Shown here: in pieces, positions 44,650 to 53,638 of the stretch
How positions within the stretch are numbered: position 1 is the first letter of the stretch
Layout of the letters: the number at the start of each line of letters is the position of its first letter
Assembly: GCF_030817595.1 (NCBI RefSeq)
Contig: NZ_JAUSZN010000001.1
Span: 2,364,001-2,428,000 of the forward strand
DNA length: 64,000 bases
DNA from: Neobacillus niacini
GTDB lineage: Bacteria > Bacillota > Bacilli > Bacillales > Cytobacillaceae
Direction of reading: 5' to 3'
The notes under the pieces: generated by a model
Told to the model about the DNA's origin: nothing
The model's input: the letters and a program-made list of their open reading frames with translations, nothing else
The model's database searches: none
Position numbers and translations under genes: made by a program

Positions 44650-47349
44650 TTAATTGTTCAATTCCCCCTCGAATGGTATATCCATTTCCATTATACTAAC
44701 AAAGGGTTTATATTCTCCATCATAATCTTCATAATGCTGTAAGACAAACCAAGAACGAAATCCTGCTAAGTTAACATACATTTTCTCTACATCTGGCTGA
44801 TCTAACCCAAAATGATCATATAAACGAACATGCATGACACCTTTAAAGTGATTGTTCTCTACTGAAAAATCTTTTACGGATATCGTATTCCCCCATGTAT
44901 CATTTACCGTAATGGTAAGTCCGCCTATTCTATCACCCCAGCTGCTAAACGTCGGGTAAGAAGCATTATCCTGTATATTTTGATAAAATGAGTTAGTGGC
45001 TTTTGTACTTTTGTCAAACCGAAGTGCTCCCAAATTTCCTCCATTTTTCTTTAGCTCATCAACTAAAGCATTTTTGACATAGTCAACATAGGCTTTTGTT
45101 GTCTCATGCTCACTAGCTTTTTTCGTTAAAGTCTGATTACTATACTCTGTACCAGTTCCCTCCTCAAAATGATCAATCATATCTAAAACAACATCTTCCA
45201 TTTCTCCCGTAGAAAATAAGTCTGTTGACATCATCTCAAACTCATCAAATAGTATACCTGGGAAATATGATTCAAGTAATTGAAAATTAAACATCCAGCT
45301 AATGTCCGTCATCTCATCTCCTGTATAATCATTTGTTGTCATATCATTCGCTACATTTCCATTTTCATCATAGCCTTCTGGTCGATCTGATTGAAAAATG
45401 ACTAAATTGGATAAATCAGAGTTCAACGGTCTTGAATCCTCATTATCAAATATTCCATCCCCATCACTATCTTTTTGGTCAGGAAAACTGGTTGGAAAGA
45501 AACCTTCATAATGAATCGTAATTCCAAAAATCTCAAAAGTGAATGTTCTAAATGGACCCATTTCTTGCCCATCGGTTAATCCATCTCCGTCACTATCTTT
45601 CTTGTCAGGATTCGTGTAGATGATACCGTATGGTGTTTTCATTCCTTCCGTTTCATAGGTATCGTATAAGCCATCCCCATCTGAATCTATCTCTTGAGCA
45701 CTTGGACCATCACTATTTACACCAAGCTTCTTTGAGTTGTCAGCTTCCTTACTCCAAAGCTCCATCCATTTTTTCTTATCAACAATCATATATTCACGAA
45801 GCTGAGTCGTTTCGAAACTTATTGTATTCTTACTTGTATCTAACACAGTGTCAAGGCTTTCAAACATTTCCTCCTCTTCGTTATACCAAATGATCCCTAA
45901 GTCCTGTTCCGATGTGTCTCCAAGCTGTGCTTCATCATAAGTAAATTGAATGCTTGCTTTATCAAATTCTGATTGAGTATTGATCCTTACAGGAGAACCA
46001 ATAAGACCGTATAGATTAGCTGTTTTCATATTTCCTTTGTTTGTTGTAATTCTAGTGGTTTTATTAATATTATCCGTTGTACTTAAACTAACTTCTACAC
46101 TAGTAATTTCTGATTTATCAGGCTGATTAAATGTTGTACGAATAGATTGTTTATGGAGTTCTTGTGAATCCGGGGTCTCGTCATTATCACTGTCTGCAGC
46201 ATTCGGATTTGTCTTTAAAGCAAATTCATCTCCATCACTTAATCCATCGCTATCTGTATCATCCTTATTAGGTAATGATTTAAACTGTTGTACTTCATAT
46301 CCGTCCGTTAAACTATCTTGGTCAGAATCTTTCTTCGTTAAATTTGTTTGATAAACCTGCTCATCTTTATTATTCAGGCCGTCTCCATCGCTATCTTCAT
46401 CTGCGTCACTTATACCATTTTGATCTGTATCATATTTTGTTGGGGAAATAGATGATTTAATCTCATATTCAATATTATCCTTTAATCCATCCCCATCTGT
46501 ATCCATTTTAAATGGATTCATTCCCTCTTGGAATTCTACTCCATCTGTTATCGTGTCACCGTCCGTGTCAGAGGTAGATTCAAAGAATTCTGTATTAAAT
46601 GTATAGCCTGCTTTTTCAAGCCCGAATAACATTTGTTTATATGCATTTTGATAGGACTTTGCTGCAGGGATTCCTAGATCTTTTTCTAAAAACTCATTTG
46701 CTTTATCAGACATTTTCACAGCGTTATCCAAATGGGCTTTTATTTTATTTCCATTTTGATCCGATTGATCAGTGATATCTTTTAAGATGCCAATAGCATT
46801 TTTATTGACAATTTTATCCGATAGATAAAAATTAAAGAGTATATCTGCAAGTAATACTTCAGTTGGTTTATTAAAATCGTTATTTGCTGCATAGCCCCAT
46901 AGATATATTGTTAACTTATGTTTGATATTCAAGAGCAGATCACTTTTTAGAACAACCTCTTTTATATACTCGTCTTGAACTGCTTGTTCATATTGGTTAA
47001 TCAATTGTTCAAACATTTCAAGTTCATTCATATTTGTTTGCTTAAAGTCTCCGGACTTCTCAAATTCCACAACCAGAGTATCTAGTGTTTTAGCATCTAA
47101 CTTAGCATTCTTATCTTTTAAGACTTTTACGAAACGCTTTAATTCATTTATTGCTACCTTCTCATAGATTAATCCATCTCTAGTATCCTCATAATATTCA
47201 TATTCACTTAACCACTGTTTTACATTTTCCTCACTAGGAATCTTAGCATCTATATTACCCTTGGCCACCACTGTTTGCCCAATTCCGCCGAAAACAATGG
47301 CAGAGCTCAAAAAAATATTCACCATACTTTTTACTTTATTTTTCAACAT
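44650..47349 (-). CDS. Secreted protein with thrombospondin type-3 repeats and a DUF3289-like C-terminal domain
   Basis: The start is ATG 47349 (MLKNKVKSMVNIFLSSAIVF), with AAGGAG 7 bp upstream. The 899-residue protein has a signal peptide and an N-terminal helical region (about 30-270). About seven calcium-binding DxDxDG repeats follow (DTDGDGLKDN, DTDSDGLSDG) at about 270-400, then a beta-rich middle and three more repeats (DSDGDGLYDT, DSDGDGLTDG, DSDGDGIFDN) at about 555-660. The C-terminal 130 residues (NDTWGNTISVKDF, VRLYDHFGLDQPDVEK, AGFRSWFVLQHYEDYDG) resemble DUF3289, found in secreted effectors. No LPXTG is seen. It is probably an exported toxin or enzyme. Confidence 0.78.
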   Translation of the reverse strand: MLKNKVKSMVNIFLSSAIVFGGIGQTVVAKGNIDAKIPSEENVKQWLSEYEYYEDTRDGLIYEKVAINELKRFVKVLKDKNAKLDAKTLDTLVVEFEKSGDFKQTNMNELEMFEQLINQYEQAVQDEYIKEVVLKSDLLLNIKHKLTIYLWGYAANNDFNKPTEVLLADILFNFYLSDKIVNKNAIGILKDITDQSDQNGNKIKAHLDNAVKMSDKANEFLEKDLGIPAAKSYQNAYKQMLFGLEKAGYTFNTEFFESTSDTDGDTITDGVEFQEGMNPFKMDTDGDGLKDNIEYEIKSSISPTKYDTDQNGISDADEDSDGDGLNNKDEQVYQTNLTKKDSDQDSLTDGYEVQQFKSLPNKDDTDSDGLSDGDEFALKTNPNAADSDNDETPDSQELHKQSIRTTFNQPDKSEITSVEVSLSTTDNINKTTRITTNKGNMKTANLYGLIGSPVRINTQSEFDKASIQFTYDEAQLGDTSEQDLGIIWYNEEEEMFESLDTVLDTSKNTISFETTQLREYMIVDKKKWMELWSKEADNSKKLGVNSDGPSAQEIDSDGDGLYDTYETEGMKTPYGIIYTNPDKKDSDGDGLTDGQEMGPFRTFTFEIFGITIHYEGFFPTSFPDQKDSDGDGIFDNEDSRPLNSDLSNLVIFQSDRPEGYDENGNVANDMTTNDYTGDEMTDISWMFNFQLLESYFPGILFDEFEMMSTDLFSTGEMEDVVLDMIDHFEEGTGTEYSNQTLTKKASEHETTKAYVDYVKNALVDELKKNGGNLGALRFDKSTKATNSFYQNIQDNASYPTFSSWGDRIGGLTITVNDTWGNTISVKDFSVENNHFKGVMHVRLYDHFGLDQPDVEKMYVNLAGFRSWFVLQHYEDYDGEYKPFVSIMEMDIPFEGELNN

Positions 47350-47458
47350 GAAAATCTCCTTTATTAAAATATTCATCTAAGCTATAAAAATATAACTATA
47401 TTGAGTGAAGCTGCATGCATTTACTATGGTGGATACATATAAAACTTATTTGGTTTAA

Positions 47459-48010
47459 TGATCGAAGCTTACGGTATAGTGGTTCCCATCCGAAGAAAAA
47501 CTGTCAAAACCCTTGAGATTAAGGCATTAAATCACCTCCCTCTATAAATATTAATCTAACAATGGTTTTCCCCTTTGGGGTGGTGTCAGAATAATATTTT
47601 TCGACACCTGATCAACAGTATTTTATAAATATGTGAAACTATTACAGTAGCTATGTACGCTACGACAACGCCTTCGGATAAACTTGGTTTGTGGTGGTGG
47701 ATTAGTATGTGATGCACAATAGATCTCTGCTAAGCTTAATAGTGACGTACCCTCCCATATCTCTTGGCATCAGAGTGCCTACATTCCTTAGTTCGGTCTA
47801 GTCGTAAAGCAAAGGATAGCGGTGCTCCTTTAGGAACTCTAGGTCGGATAGTGAAAATAGCGCAAGCTTCTCCGTTTCATCCTATTGCCTTAGTGCTTAT
47901 TAAAAGGGTGATGGCGTAGCTAAATCGTCCATCTTTTTTAAAGACGAGCTATTCGGTCATGTTTATTCGGTAGATTATGGACTAGCTCCTTTGATCTTTT
48001 GACGTTCATA
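47459..48010 (-). other. Non-coding stretch with raised GC, candidate structured RNA or mobile-element remnant
   Basis: No frame is protein-like over 47560-48000, yet GC is clearly above the surrounding sequence. Local inverted repeats include GGTGTC/GACACC (47582-47608), CCCC/GGGG (47570-47580), GTAGC/GCTAC (47647-47663) and GGCA/TGCC (47766-47779). On the minus strand it leads into a strong GGGAGGTGATTT site and an ATG CCT TAA, followed by a frame LNLKGFDSFSSDGNHYTVSF that stops near 47460. A structured RNA preceding a deleted gene, as in IS200/IS605-derived elements, is one reading. Confidence 0.35.
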
Positions 48011-48126
48011 GGATTAACAATAGCCAATAATTAACTTATTTTAATTTTAATTTGTTTATTTTAGGATTATAAGGTAAAGATTTCCTATATTGTATATTTT
48101 TATATAGAGCTTCAAATTACCCTTTT

Positions 48127-48216
48127 CTATGAAAATTATCATAGTAAAAAAAGTACCGCCATTTAAAAAGGCACCTGTGTCACTAGTCGAATTTAGCCAC
48201 CTCCGACAAGTACCAG
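48127..48216. repeat. Palindromic extragenic element, copy 2 (IS target)
   Basis: CTATGAAAATTATCATAG (48127-48144), AAAGGCACCTG and a hairpin of CACTAGTCG with CGACAAGT match copy 1 at 42626-42713 with clear divergence. The sequence after the IS (49523 onward) also matches that after copy 1 (44022 onward). The IS thus sits at the same point in two diverged repeats. Confidence 0.65.
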
Positions 48217-48294
48217 TGGTTGACCCCCTTATAATAGACATATAGAGTATGATGAAGATACGACATATCTGAGTTTCTTTGGGGGACAATTAAC

Positions 48295-48606
48295 ATGAGA
48301 AAAAAACAATCATCACATAATAGTGTCGAAACTAAGTTGGAAGCAGTGCGTCAAGTGCTGGAAAATAAAAGGCCAGTGGCTGAGGTTGCAAGTGAACTAG
48401 ATTTACACCGGGATACAGTGAATCGTTGGGTAATCTCTTTTAAGGATAATGGTGAGCAGGGTCTTGTGAATCCACGCTCTATTTCGAAGCCTTCTCAGTC
48501 AAAGGATATAAAGAAGACCCGGGAGTTGGAGAAGAAAATAAAAGAAAAAGACATGGAGATAGAAATCCTAAAAAAGTTCCAGGCCTTTCTCAAAGGGAAC
48601 GAATAA
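48295..48606 (+). CDS. IS3-family transposase OrfA, copy 2
   Basis: Identical in protein sequence to the OrfA at 42794-43105, with the same helix-turn-helix and the slippery AAAAAAG at 48570-48576. Confidence 0.93.
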   Translation: MRKKQSSHNSVETKLEAVRQVLENKRPVAEVASELDLHRDTVNRWVISFKDNGEQGLVNPRSISKPSQSKDIKKTRELEKKIKEKDMEIEILKKFQAFLKGNE

Positions 48607-48632
48607 GCAAGAAATTCGAAGCTATTTCTTAT

Positions 48633-49481
48633 TTGAGAAAGGATTATCCAGTCAATCTTTTATGCCGCATACTTGGGGTTTCCTCAAGTGGTTATTTTGC
48701 ATTTCTTAAACGTCCTAAGCGCAAACCATCTGGAGAAGAACGCCAAGATTTAAAACAAGTAAAAAGGATTTATTTCCTTCACAAGGGTACGTATGGAGCC
48801 AAAAGAATATCCCGAGCATTAAAAGCCGAGGGCATAATAATAAATCACAAAAAAGTAGCGCGACTCTTGAATGAGGCCAATTTGAAAGCAAAGGTGAGGC
48901 AACCAAAAACTACTCATGAATCTAAGGAACAATCTGCAGGCTATGTCTATAAAAATCTATTAAATAGGGATTTTGACGCCGTTCATCCCAACCAAAAATG
49001 GGTAACAGATATGTCAGAGGTTTTGGTGGGTCAGGAAAAGTTGTATATCTCTGCGGTAATGGATTTATTTAATCGCGAAGTAATTGCCTTTGAAATGAGT
49101 TCAAGTCCTAATAAGGACTTGATAAAAGCGACTATTATGGCTGCACAGAAAAAGCGAAAATTGGATACATTGGACGGGGTCCTAATCCATAGCGACCAAG
49201 GAAGTGTGTACAGATCTCACATGTATCGCAATCTTAGTAAGGAGCTCCACTTCATACCAAGTATGTCAAGGAAGGCAAACTGTTGGGATAACGCTGTCAT
49301 TGAGAGCTTTTTTTCGCAGTTAAAGACGGAATTCCCTTGTTTTTATCCAAACAGCCCAATTGATTCCTTTCAACATGATTTAAAGAAATATATTCGTTAT
49401 TACAATGAAAAACGAATCCAAAAAAGAATGGGATTCGTTTCTCCTAAAATGTATTATTTTAATTACCAAAATGCATCATAA
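48633..49481 (+). CDS. IS3-family transposase OrfB, copy 2
   Basis: Identical in protein sequence to the OrfB at 43132-43980; one silent C/T difference in the Asp-Ala-Val segment after FD is visible. All DDE residues are present. Confidence 0.95.
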   Translation: MRKDYPVNLLCRILGVSSSGYFAFLKRPKRKPSGEERQDLKQVKRIYFLHKGTYGAKRISRALKAEGIIINHKKVARLLNEANLKAKVRQPKTTHESKEQSAGYVYKNLLNRDFDAVHPNQKWVTDMSEVLVGQEKLYISAVMDLFNREVIAFEMSSSPNKDLIKATIMAAQKKRKLDTLDGVLIHSDQGSVYRSHMYRNLSKELHFIPSMSRKANCWDNAVIESFFSQLKTEFPCFYPNSPIDSFQHDLKKYIRYYNEKRIQKRMGFVSPKMYYFNYQNAS

Positions 49482-49613
49482 ACGTCGAATTTTCCAATGT
49501 CTATTTTTCGGGGGCTTGACCACAGGTACCTCTATTTATCGTAATAATATGTTTTATCGCATGATAGACTTACTTCAAACACATTAGAATTCATAGCAAA
49601 GGAATGCAGTCCT

Positions 49614-49815
49614 ATGAAACAAGAAAATACATATATTGATGAAATACTCTCCCACTATATTCCTACTGGCAGCTGGATCACTTGGGTTGGGCAAAGGTGC
49701 AAATAATACGACCCGATTTGTTCGTGTTCATGATGAACAATTCGTGCTTCGAATTTACAAAACCCATCAGGATGAAAATAAGGTAAAGTATGAACATACT
49801 ATCCTACTATTTGCC
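49614..49815 (+). pseudogene. N-terminal remnant of an APH/choline-kinase-type phosphotransferase
   Basis: From ATG 49614 it reads MKQENTYIDEILSHYIPTGSWIT, then after a one-base frame change LGKGANNTTRFVRV and FVLRIYKTHQDENKVKYEHT. This resembles the N-lobe opening of aminoglycoside-phosphotransferase-family proteins. It ends where the island right-end segment (TTTGCCGAAAAACTC) begins. It is truncated by the recombination end as well as frameshifted. Confidence 0.65.
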
Positions 49816-49896
49816 GAAAAACTCAGTAAAACGATATTTTTTTATTTGTACTTAATTGATTTTCATTAACTAAAAGGCTTGATAAATAAGCATTTT
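49810..49896 (+). repeat. Island right-end segment, copy 2
   Basis: It matches 40571-40656 with moderate divergence and precedes repeat D just as that one precedes repeat C. Together they define the terminal sequence of a family of elements using this tRNA site. Confidence 0.6.
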
Positions 49897-49932
49897 GAAA
49901 AGAATACTTTACAATGTACCCTTTTTCATATT

Positions 49933-49984
49933 TTTCCTAAACTGTAGGTCGGAGGTTCGAATCCTCTTCGGGACGTCAAAAAGC
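49933..49984 (+). repeat. Attachment-site repeat D (tRNA-Arg 3' half)
   Basis: A 52-base exact copy of 2708-2759. It is the rightmost copy and the likely right boundary of the whole island array; beyond it lies the aromatic-type cluster. Confidence 0.9.
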
Positions 49985-50010
49985 CTTGATTTTTCAAGGC
50001 TTTTTATTTT
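49978..50010 (+). terminator. Ancestral tRNA-Arg terminator
   Basis: AAAAAGCCTTGA and TCAAGGCTTTTT with a long T run follow repeat D. Similar hairpins follow repeats B and C. This is probably the original tRNA terminator, now about 47 kb from the functional tRNA. Confidence 0.78.
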
Positions 50011-50282
50011 TATTAAAAATATGCAAAGTGTATTTCTGCCATTAGTTTTATATCCTCTCAGGGTAATCATTACAATGGGTGTTTTTGACGGGATGACAAC
50101 ATCATATGCAAGATGTCCTCAAAATCTTACACAATAGAATAATAGTTATAACGTTGCTAGGTTCGTTAAATAACCGCATATATTTACGAGCATAAGAAAA
50201 GAGACCTCGAATCAAACGGGTCCCTCCCCTTAAAACTACATTATTCGACATCAACTTCGTAACCCTATTCTTTATTTCAATC

Positions 50283-52253
50283 TTATTGCCACTTCTTAAT
50301 CAAAGAATCAGTATTAGTTTTAAGGTCGTTATACGCAACCTCGGATATCAAGCCATCTTTTTTATGATTTTCTAGCAACTGTTTAAAGCTTTGCATGTGC
50401 TTGACAACCCTTTCGGCTGCTTCCTGTTTTTCAAAACGGACCACTGTATCTAAATGGGCCTGTAAGGAGCTGGCAGCACCATGGTTGGCAAATTCCCCTT
50501 CTTCTTCTAATTGCTCAACAAGTGTCTTTATATAGGATGCATTTGTAAGCGTTGGATGACGGAAAACTTCCTTCCCCTCAAACATAGTCAACAAGACCTT
50601 CGCTTCACCAATTGTCGTTATTGGAATCTCAAAGAGATTTTTGTCCAAAACGACCAAGTCCGCTTTTTTACCCACCTCTATTGAGCCTCTTTCATCTTCT
50701 TGGAAAATCAAATTAGCTCCGTTGAATGTATAGCTAGTGATCATCTCTTCGAGAGTAGCTTTTTCCTTAGGCCATACTACTTTATCTAGATCAGTTTCAG
50801 CGGTTGCGTCCGGATCCAATCTTGTTATCCCTACTTCTATTCCTGTTAGTGGATACATGTCTCTTTTAAAGGTATCTGTTGATGGAAAATCACTTGATGA
50901 AGCAACCGGTATTCCTGCTTCAAAGTAGCTATTCAATCGATTGAGATTCTTCAACTGCTCGCCACTCACATCACTATACCAGTCTTTCCCAAACCAGGCA
51001 GGCTGAGGAGCAGGTATGACTCCCAAGTCCTTAAACCGGGCAACATCTTCTTCCTTGACCCAGTCTATATGGGTAATCACATGCCGGGAATCTCTTTTAC
51101 CATTTACTTCAGCCGCATATTCAAAAGCATCTAAAGCGTTATGAGATGGATAAAATCCCTGATCGCCAATCGCATGGATATAGACGCGGAAACCTTCTTT
51201 ATCCAAAGCAGCCACAGTCTTCTCTAAAACATCTTGATCCCAAACCAGTTTATGTTCACCGACACCGTCAGCAAATATTTTAATGGTATCTACCTTGTAC
51301 GACTTTCCTTGATAGTTGTCTCGTAATTCTTTTAATCTCCCAATCTGCTCTGTACCCTTGTTTTCATCAGCCCATAAACCTAAATCGTATCTTGCAGTCA
51401 ATTTACCTGTATTGTCCAGCTCTTCAAATGCTTTAAGCAGATTTTCGGTTGGGTAGTGAACGGGCACGAATGTCGAAGTAATTCCATCTTCAGCAGCTAT
51501 TTTTTGCCAAGTTATAATCGTCTCTTTGTATTGCTCAACCGTAAAGTCTGGTTGAGGAAGAGCGTTAATCACAAGGTTTTGGGCGGAAAATTCGTGTAAA
51601 ATTCCTGTCGGCTACCCTGTTACAGGATCGCGTTCAATAGTACCTCCTTGTGGATCAGGGGTGTTTTTGTCTATCCCCGCAACCTCTAGAGCCTTTGAGT
51701 TGACCAATATACTGTGATGACTGTTTGCGATAAAGACAGCAGGTATATCTGAGACTACTTGATCGAGCAATTCTCTAGGAGCAAGCCCTCTGTCTTTACC
51801 ATCACGGATTACTTCATCCCAGCCTACGCCGCGCAATTGCTTGATACCGGGATTCTCCTTCAAATAATCCTTGATTGCCTGTTGCCGTTCTTCCACAGTG
51901 GAATAAGGATTAAGGCTCAGCCAGAAAAGACTTTCCGCCATAAGGTACGCATGGTTATGGCTGTCGACAAATCCAGGCATAAGCATTTTTCCCTTCAGAT
52001 CAATCACTCTGGTGGCGATCCCTTTGAAAGCCGCAACTCCCTTGTTATTACCAATGTAGAGAATCTTGCCATCCTTAACCGCAACCGCTTCCGCCCAAGT
52101 TTGATCTTTATCAACTGTGTAAACGTCTCCATTTTTAAAGATAAAATCAGCCGCTGGATTCGAATTTTTCTTAGCCAAGGTACTCCCCGTAAATACCGAA
52201 TTAAAAAGCAAAACTATTAATAAAGGGAATAAATATTTTTTTATCGTAATCAA
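50283..52253 (-). pseudogene. YtcJ-type exported amidohydrolase, interrupted by an in-frame TAG
   Basis: One frame of 657 codons is broken only by TAG at 51612-51614, inside the motif that reads ERDPVTG-stop-PTGILHE. The first part has a signal peptide (KKYLFPLLIVLLFNSVFTGS), the YtcJ start DFIFKNGDVYTVDK and the metal motif GFVDSHNHAYL. The second part has HAIGDQG, HVITHIDWV and SSDFPSTD, completing the amidohydrolase site. The family hydrolyses amide or ester bonds in varied small molecules. Expression would give a truncated, inactive protein unless the stop is suppressed or is a sequencing error. Confidence 0.85.
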
Positions 52254-52284
52254 ACCCTTTCAATTGGATTATTTTCAACTTGAA

Positions 52285-53613
52285 CTATTTGGTGACTAGT
52301 GTTTTTGAAGACAAGGAAGTCTCTACAGGAGAATTCTCGTGAGTTTTACGTAAGAATAAAACCGAAATAAACGATGCTATACAAAGAATACAGATAAAAA
52401 TGGCAAGCGGAGTCCAGGAACCATTGTAGTTCTTTAACAGAACTGTTGCGATCATCGGAGCCGTTCCACCAAATAATGCTGAACCTGTTTGGTAGCCAAG
52501 GGTAATTCCTGTGTAGCCAACATTGGTACTGAACATCTCAGTGAACATGGTTCCAATAATACTTGCGATGGAGGGCCAGAGAATTCCTAAAGCAATAATA
52601 GAAATCGCATAGACCCAGAAAGTAGACTTTAGTGAAAGTAAATAGAAGTATGGAAAAGCAAATAGTGCTAATCCAGCTGCACCAAGAAGGAAAACACGTT
52701 TCCGGCCAATTTTATCCGATAACATGCCCATTAATGGAATACAGAGTGTGGTAACAAGAGTCGAAATAGTAATAACATTTAATGCCGTTGTTCTAGAAAA
52801 GCCAATGGTACCTGTGGAATAAGCAATAAAGAAGGTTGTGAAGATATAGAACGGGCCGACTTCTACGCATTTCGCGCCTAGTGAAATTAAAACGGCTTTC
52901 CAATGATAGCGAAGGGTCTCAAGGAGTGGAACTTTGACCACATTTCCTTTTTCCTTTTCCTCTTGAAAGGCAGATGTTTCTTCAATACCTCGGCGAATCC
53001 AAATGCCGATTCCTACCAACAGAGCACTTAGTAAAAACGGAACTCGCCAGCCCCAAGTCAGGAATTGTCCATTGGGAAGCAAACTCATCAACGATACGGA
53101 GGCGGTACCCAATAACATTCCAAGCGGAATTCCCATTGCTGGGAAGCTTCCATAGAAACCGCGTTTTTGTTTCGGTGCAGATTCGACTGCCAGCAAAACG
53201 GCTCCTCCCCATTCGCCGCCAAGGGCAATCCCTTGAAGGAGGCGCAAAAGAACAAGTAAAATCGGTGCCAAGACCCCAACTGAATTATAGGTCGGCAATA
53301 ATCCAATCAGCACAGTTGAAATCCCCATTAGCAGAAGAGAAATTACAAGCGTATTTTTTCTTCCAAATTTGTCTCCCATATGGCTAAATACGAGGCCGCC
53401 AAGAGGACGAATGAAAAACGTCACACCGAAAGTTGCATAGGCAAGCAATAAGCTTACAAAGGGATCATCATTTGGGAAGAACAACTTGTTAAACACGAGT
53501 GAAGCTACAGTCCCATATAGAAAGAAATCATAAAACTCAATAGTGCTGCCAATTAAACTAGCAAATAGAATTTTTTTGGAGCTTGTCGTTTTATTATTTT
53601 GTTTCCCTTTCAT
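52285..53613 (-). CDS. MHS-family MFS metabolite:H+ symporter
   Basis: The 442-residue protein has twelve helices and metabolite:H+ symporter signatures: GSTIEFYDFFLYGTVASLVF, the loop SHMGDKFGRKNTL and RLLQGIALGGEWGGAVLLAVE. Relatives import organic acids such as shikimate, protocatechuate or alpha-ketoglutarate. It starts at ATG 53613 with GGGGGAAA. Downstream of the flavin enzyme cluster it probably imports the acidic aromatic or amide substrate of that pathway. Confidence 0.9.
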   Translation of the reverse strand: MKGKQNNKTTSSKKILFASLIGSTIEFYDFFLYGTVASLVFNKLFFPNDDPFVSLLLAYATFGVTFFIRPLGGLVFSHMGDKFGRKNTLVISLLLMGISTVLIGLLPTYNSVGVLAPILLVLLRLLQGIALGGEWGGAVLLAVESAPKQKRGFYGSFPAMGIPLGMLLGTASVSLMSLLPNGQFLTWGWRVPFLLSALLVGIGIWIRRGIEETSAFQEEKEKGNVVKVPLLETLRYHWKAVLISLGAKCVEVGPFYIFTTFFIAYSTGTIGFSRTTALNVITISTLVTTLCIPLMGMLSDKIGRKRVFLLGAAGLALFAFPYFYLLSLKSTFWVYAISIIALGILWPSIASIIGTMFTEMFSTNVGYTGITLGYQTGSALFGGTAPMIATVLLKNYNGSWTPLAIFICILCIASFISVLFLRKTHENSPVETSLSSKTLVTK

Positions 53614-53638
53614 ATTTTTCCCCCTAATAAATTATTTT

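Larger units (their letters stand above)
48217..49522 (+). mobile_element. IS3-family insertion sequence, copy 2
   Basis: The element is 1306 bp with the same ends as copy 1 and in the same orientation, 5501 bp to the right. The flanking triplet CAG (48214-48216 and 49523-49525) is its own target duplication, different from CTG at copy 1. That indicates an independent insertion, not duplication of a larger block. Both transposase frames are intact. Confidence 0.93.

Noticed and set aside
49636..49869. A 77-codon gene of its own before att repeat D
   Set aside because: Its middle part is the frameshifted continuation of the APH-like remnant starting at 49614, and its end runs into the island end repeat.
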